Shown piece by piece: positions 61,608 through 64,000 of a stretch of 64,000 nucleotides of DNA. Each line of letters begins with the position of its first letter. The first letter of the stretch is position 1. The stretch is from the NCBI GenBank assembly GCA_036345935.2, contig JADWOT020000595.1:1-64000 (forward strand), written 5' to 3'. The position numbers and the translations under genes were made by a program. This stretch comes from Taenia hydatigena. Its lineage: Eukaryota; Platyhelminthes; Cestoda; Cyclophyllidea; Taeniidae. The notes under the pieces are model-generated. The model saw only the letters and a program-made list of their open reading frames with translations. It was not told where the DNA came from and did no database searches.

Positions 61608-62174
61608 TCATTCACAGTACCTCACACAAGAATTCCATACACAACGCTGAAGAACAAACTCAGTGGGAGGACAGAAACTTAGTTGACTAGCATCATCGAG
61701 ACTATCTAGGGTAACATGGCATGAGTGTCGATGCTTAGTCGCCTTCGACTCTGCACACCCATGACAGCGAAATCCAACTCTGCCACCAATATCTTTACAA
61801 AACCATAAATCTATTCCCAGACTAGTGTTTTGTACAGCACACTCAAAGGGAGAGTATTTTAGGGAGCAATGTGAGGGAAGTTTGCGTAGGAGCACTGACA
61901 ACGGCAGAACCAGATTCAGCAGGATTATAGCAACTTCCATGGGGGGAAATGACACTCCCCCACCACCACCATCAACACCACCAGTGCAAATAGTATCGAT
62001 GCTACAATAAGAGATGGAGACGTCTCCCACAAGGCACACATGGAACTGGAGGACCTCACCCTCCTTCACTCCCTCACGATCTGCCATCGAAAAGGTACCA
62101 TCCTCTGCCCTGCCAACTGCTTCAACGTTGACTTCGTTCCCCTCCTTCCTTCCCTCGTATGGCCATAACAACAC
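61608..62174 (-). CDS. Open frame in R1 copy 2, product unknown
   Basis: 188 codons, minus strand, ending in TGA. After a low-complexity Gly run come a hydrophobic stretch (VAIILLNLVLPLSVLL) and then a Cys/His-rich segment GGRVGFRCHGCAESKATKHR, HSCHVTLDSLDDASQLSFC. The same peptide is readable in R1 copy 1 with conservative changes but three stops. No family recognised. It may be an exon of a duplicated gene rather than a complete protein; the start is uncertain. Confidence 0.3.
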   Translation of the reverse strand: MLLWPYEGRKEGNEVNVEAVGRAEDGTFSMADREGVKEGEVLQFHVCLVGDVSISYCSIDTICTGGVDGGGGGVSFPPMEVAIILLNLVLPLSVLLRKLPSHCSLKYSPFECAVQNTSLGIDLWFCKDIGGRVGFRCHGCAESKATKHRHSCHVTLDSLDDASQLSFCPPTEFVLQRCVWNSCVRYCE

Positions 62175-63558
62175 TCATAGTAGATTTGACAAGCCTTTTC
62201 GCCGCCGATTTTCACTTGCAGACCTTCTCTTGTATGATCTCGTCTCTCCTACCACCGCCATCGTCAGACACCTTCCCAGCATTCATGACCCGTCGTCTGA
62301 GAGTACCCAGTGCCACTTACGTCCTCAAAGCGATCGTGCCAGCCGACTCGAGGGTGGCCCCGAAGCTGACCATGCATACATGCATTCTTGGTCCCTACCT
62401 CACAAATCAACTCCACCTGAACGACCAAAAGGTGCTAGCACACACTGGTCTCAGCTGGTGTGCAAACAGAGAAGAGCCCAAGAATACACCCATCATGGAT
62501 CAGATGTTTTTCAGTTCAGCCAATAGCATCACGCGAGTCCAATGCTACTGCTCCACCACTTTCATCTCCATTTCGTGCGCATACGGGAAGAAAGGAATGC
62601 TACACGCACAGACCTTCCTTCTTTCCACTCCCCCCTCTCTCCTCCACATAAAACGTATTCATCTTTGCCTTCTCACCCAAATCAATCCCTCAAGCGGTAA
62701 GCACACATTGAATGCGCAGACGATTGCCCACTGACTCTCCCAGATCTGCTCGTTAGCTAGACGTGCGCTCAGTGCCTGTGGACACCATCGTCTACCAGTA
62801 GGGCGAACTCATTGAGAGCTACAAGAGACTTGACAACTGCATCGCAGTCGACTGGGTTAGTGGTGCCTACGCACACCCAAAACAAATCAACCCCTTTCAA
62901 CCTCAATCATATTAGCACCTCCACACTTCAACCACGTGCCTCACCAATGGAGACGCTGTGCACGTAATCACTGCAAACTTTCATCAGGAAAGCAAACATT
63001 AAGGCAGTCCCAAAACACACGAATAACCCAAGAGTACGGTCAGAATACTTAACACGAAATCCACCAAACGACTTGACCAGAAGAATCGGCGCAAAATCGA
63101 GCAGGTAAAACCGAATTGTTGAGTTGAGTACAAAAGTAAGGAGTGGATGAGGAAAATAAAACAGTGAAAGACAAATGATGGATGGATGTGTGAACATAGG
63201 ATAAAAATTGATATGAAGTGGCTGAGTACTTTGCACCATGAATGAGCAAATAGGAGATCGTGAAAAGCTTGCAAAAGTAGGGGACAGAGGACGACAGGCA
63301 TAACTGGGAACTCAGCCACCCTCGCCTCTAATTCAGTGGCGATGGCCTGCACTCGATTAAGGCTCCGATCCCGTGTCTGCCAGTCTCACTTCCTGCACCA
63401 TCGAGGCAGCCCAAATGACGGCTTCCAGCCCCTCCAATGGCTAAACGTACGATGACGCCAGTTCTCTACGTGCCGTAGTCACCACCACTGAGGCTCCGTC
63501 ACCCTCCAGCGATGCATCTGTGTCTGCATCCCGCCTGGTTCCTATGATGCATAAAAGG

Positions 63559-63690
63559 CACCTGCTTCAGCAGTGCACATTATAAGCCGGATCTTCTCTA
63601 ATCTCCCCACAATCTCGTGCATGTGCCTTCTCATAGGCAAGTATTGCAGCAGTGAAGAATCTTCTCCAATCGTCCTCTAGACGTAGCATT
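63559..63690 (+). repeat. R7 unit at the edge of R1 copy 2
   Basis: Clearest R7 copy, matching 26,395-26,528 in direct orientation and 35,560-35,690 inverted. Confidence 0.75.
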
Positions 63691-63769
63691 TCCCTTCCGC
63701 CTCTGCCTCAGCATTGACCAACCGCATTAGATTTACCTAGACCGAAATGAAGTTTCTACAATAAAAAGC

Positions 63770-64000
63770 TTAAATCAGATAGCAGAGTTAGGAGGTACAG
63801 GACTTGTACACATTTTGAGTGACATCCATTTCCACAATCTTACGCATTATGCACATATTGATGGAGAAGTGGTCGTGCAAAGGCAATCGATGAGCCTGTT
63901 AACACCACCAAAACTGCCCATTCTCAAGTTCACCCAGTACGTTCCAACAGATGCGATACCTGTTACGGCTAACCACACCTCGAGCTGTAGTGACTGTGCT
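63770..64000 (+). repeat. R3 repeat, copy 3, cut by window end
   Basis: Encodes IHFHNLTHYAHIDGEVVVQR, PPKLPILKFTQYVPTD and ANHTSSCSDCA up to the last base. It lies about 80 bp from the outer edge of R1 copy 2. The frame is open to the window end. Confidence 0.75.

Larger units (their letters stand above)
61285..63690 (-). repeat. R1 repeat, copy 2
   Basis: Inverted partner of 35,540-37,945. Edges: the gene-side edge near GGTTGAATTGTGTGGAACG (reversed) and the outer edge near GCATTTCCCTTCC. Copy 2 keeps a longer open frame (61,608-62,174, minus), whereas copy 1 has stops. Confidence 0.9.

Overview
This window reads as intergenic or repeat-rich DNA from a metazoan nuclear genome. Coding density is very low. 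The few credible coding tracts are split by short GT-AG introns (49, 134 and 207 bp where I can pair sites with matching phase). There are no operons, no bacterial-style gene packing and no rRNA. Microsatellites are abundant: GT, CAG, GGA, TCAC and CCCT. The eukaryotic families I recognise are an F-box protein resembling FBXO4 and a histone H4 pseudogene. A parasitic flatworm such as a tapeworm would fit this texture, but that is an impression and no sequence here proves it.

The main structure is a set of duplications that I aligned by eye. IR-A is a 0.8-0.9 kb inverted pair (4,747-5,562 and 10,303-11,195); its right arm directly abuts decayed coding sequence on both sides. IR-B is a near-identical 3.2 kb inverted pair (13,554-16,731 and 22,138-25,294) separated by 5.4 kb. 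Each IR-B arm carries a spliced, low-complexity 260-residue reading frame and, in the opposite direction, a decayed paralogue of it, so four related segments exist. Older dispersed repeats are R1 (inverted, 35.5-37.9 kb and 61.3-63.7 kb), R2 (direct, 25.1-26.9 kb and 45.3-46.7 kb), R3 (three copies with a conserved peptide), R4 (direct, 38.7-40.3 kb and 54.2-55.9 kb), R5, R6, R8, a small mobile-looking unit R7 (three copies), and IR-C (a 0.25 kb inverted pair at 40.4 and 58.2 kb).

Region by region: 0-9.3 kb is mostly non-coding and becomes pyrimidine-rich. 9.3-12.9 kb holds decayed coding tracts, with an F-box domain first. 13.5-25.3 kb is the IR-B palindrome and its spacer, which contains a 200-bp GGA purine tract. 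25-33 kb is R2 followed by gene-poor sequence. 33.9-38.7 kb has candidate exons, including a three-exon model cut short by R4. 42-48 kb has isolated candidate exons, a cysteine-rich decayed tract and the H4 pseudogene. 48-64 kb is repeats plus two weak coding-like tracts.

I found no coherent gene system or pathway. The best leads are the palindrome with its nested paralogues, the repeat that crosses one palindrome edge, and the R3 peptide shared by three copies. Repeat coordinates are good to roughly 5-20 bp at the sharp edges and worse for the old repeats.
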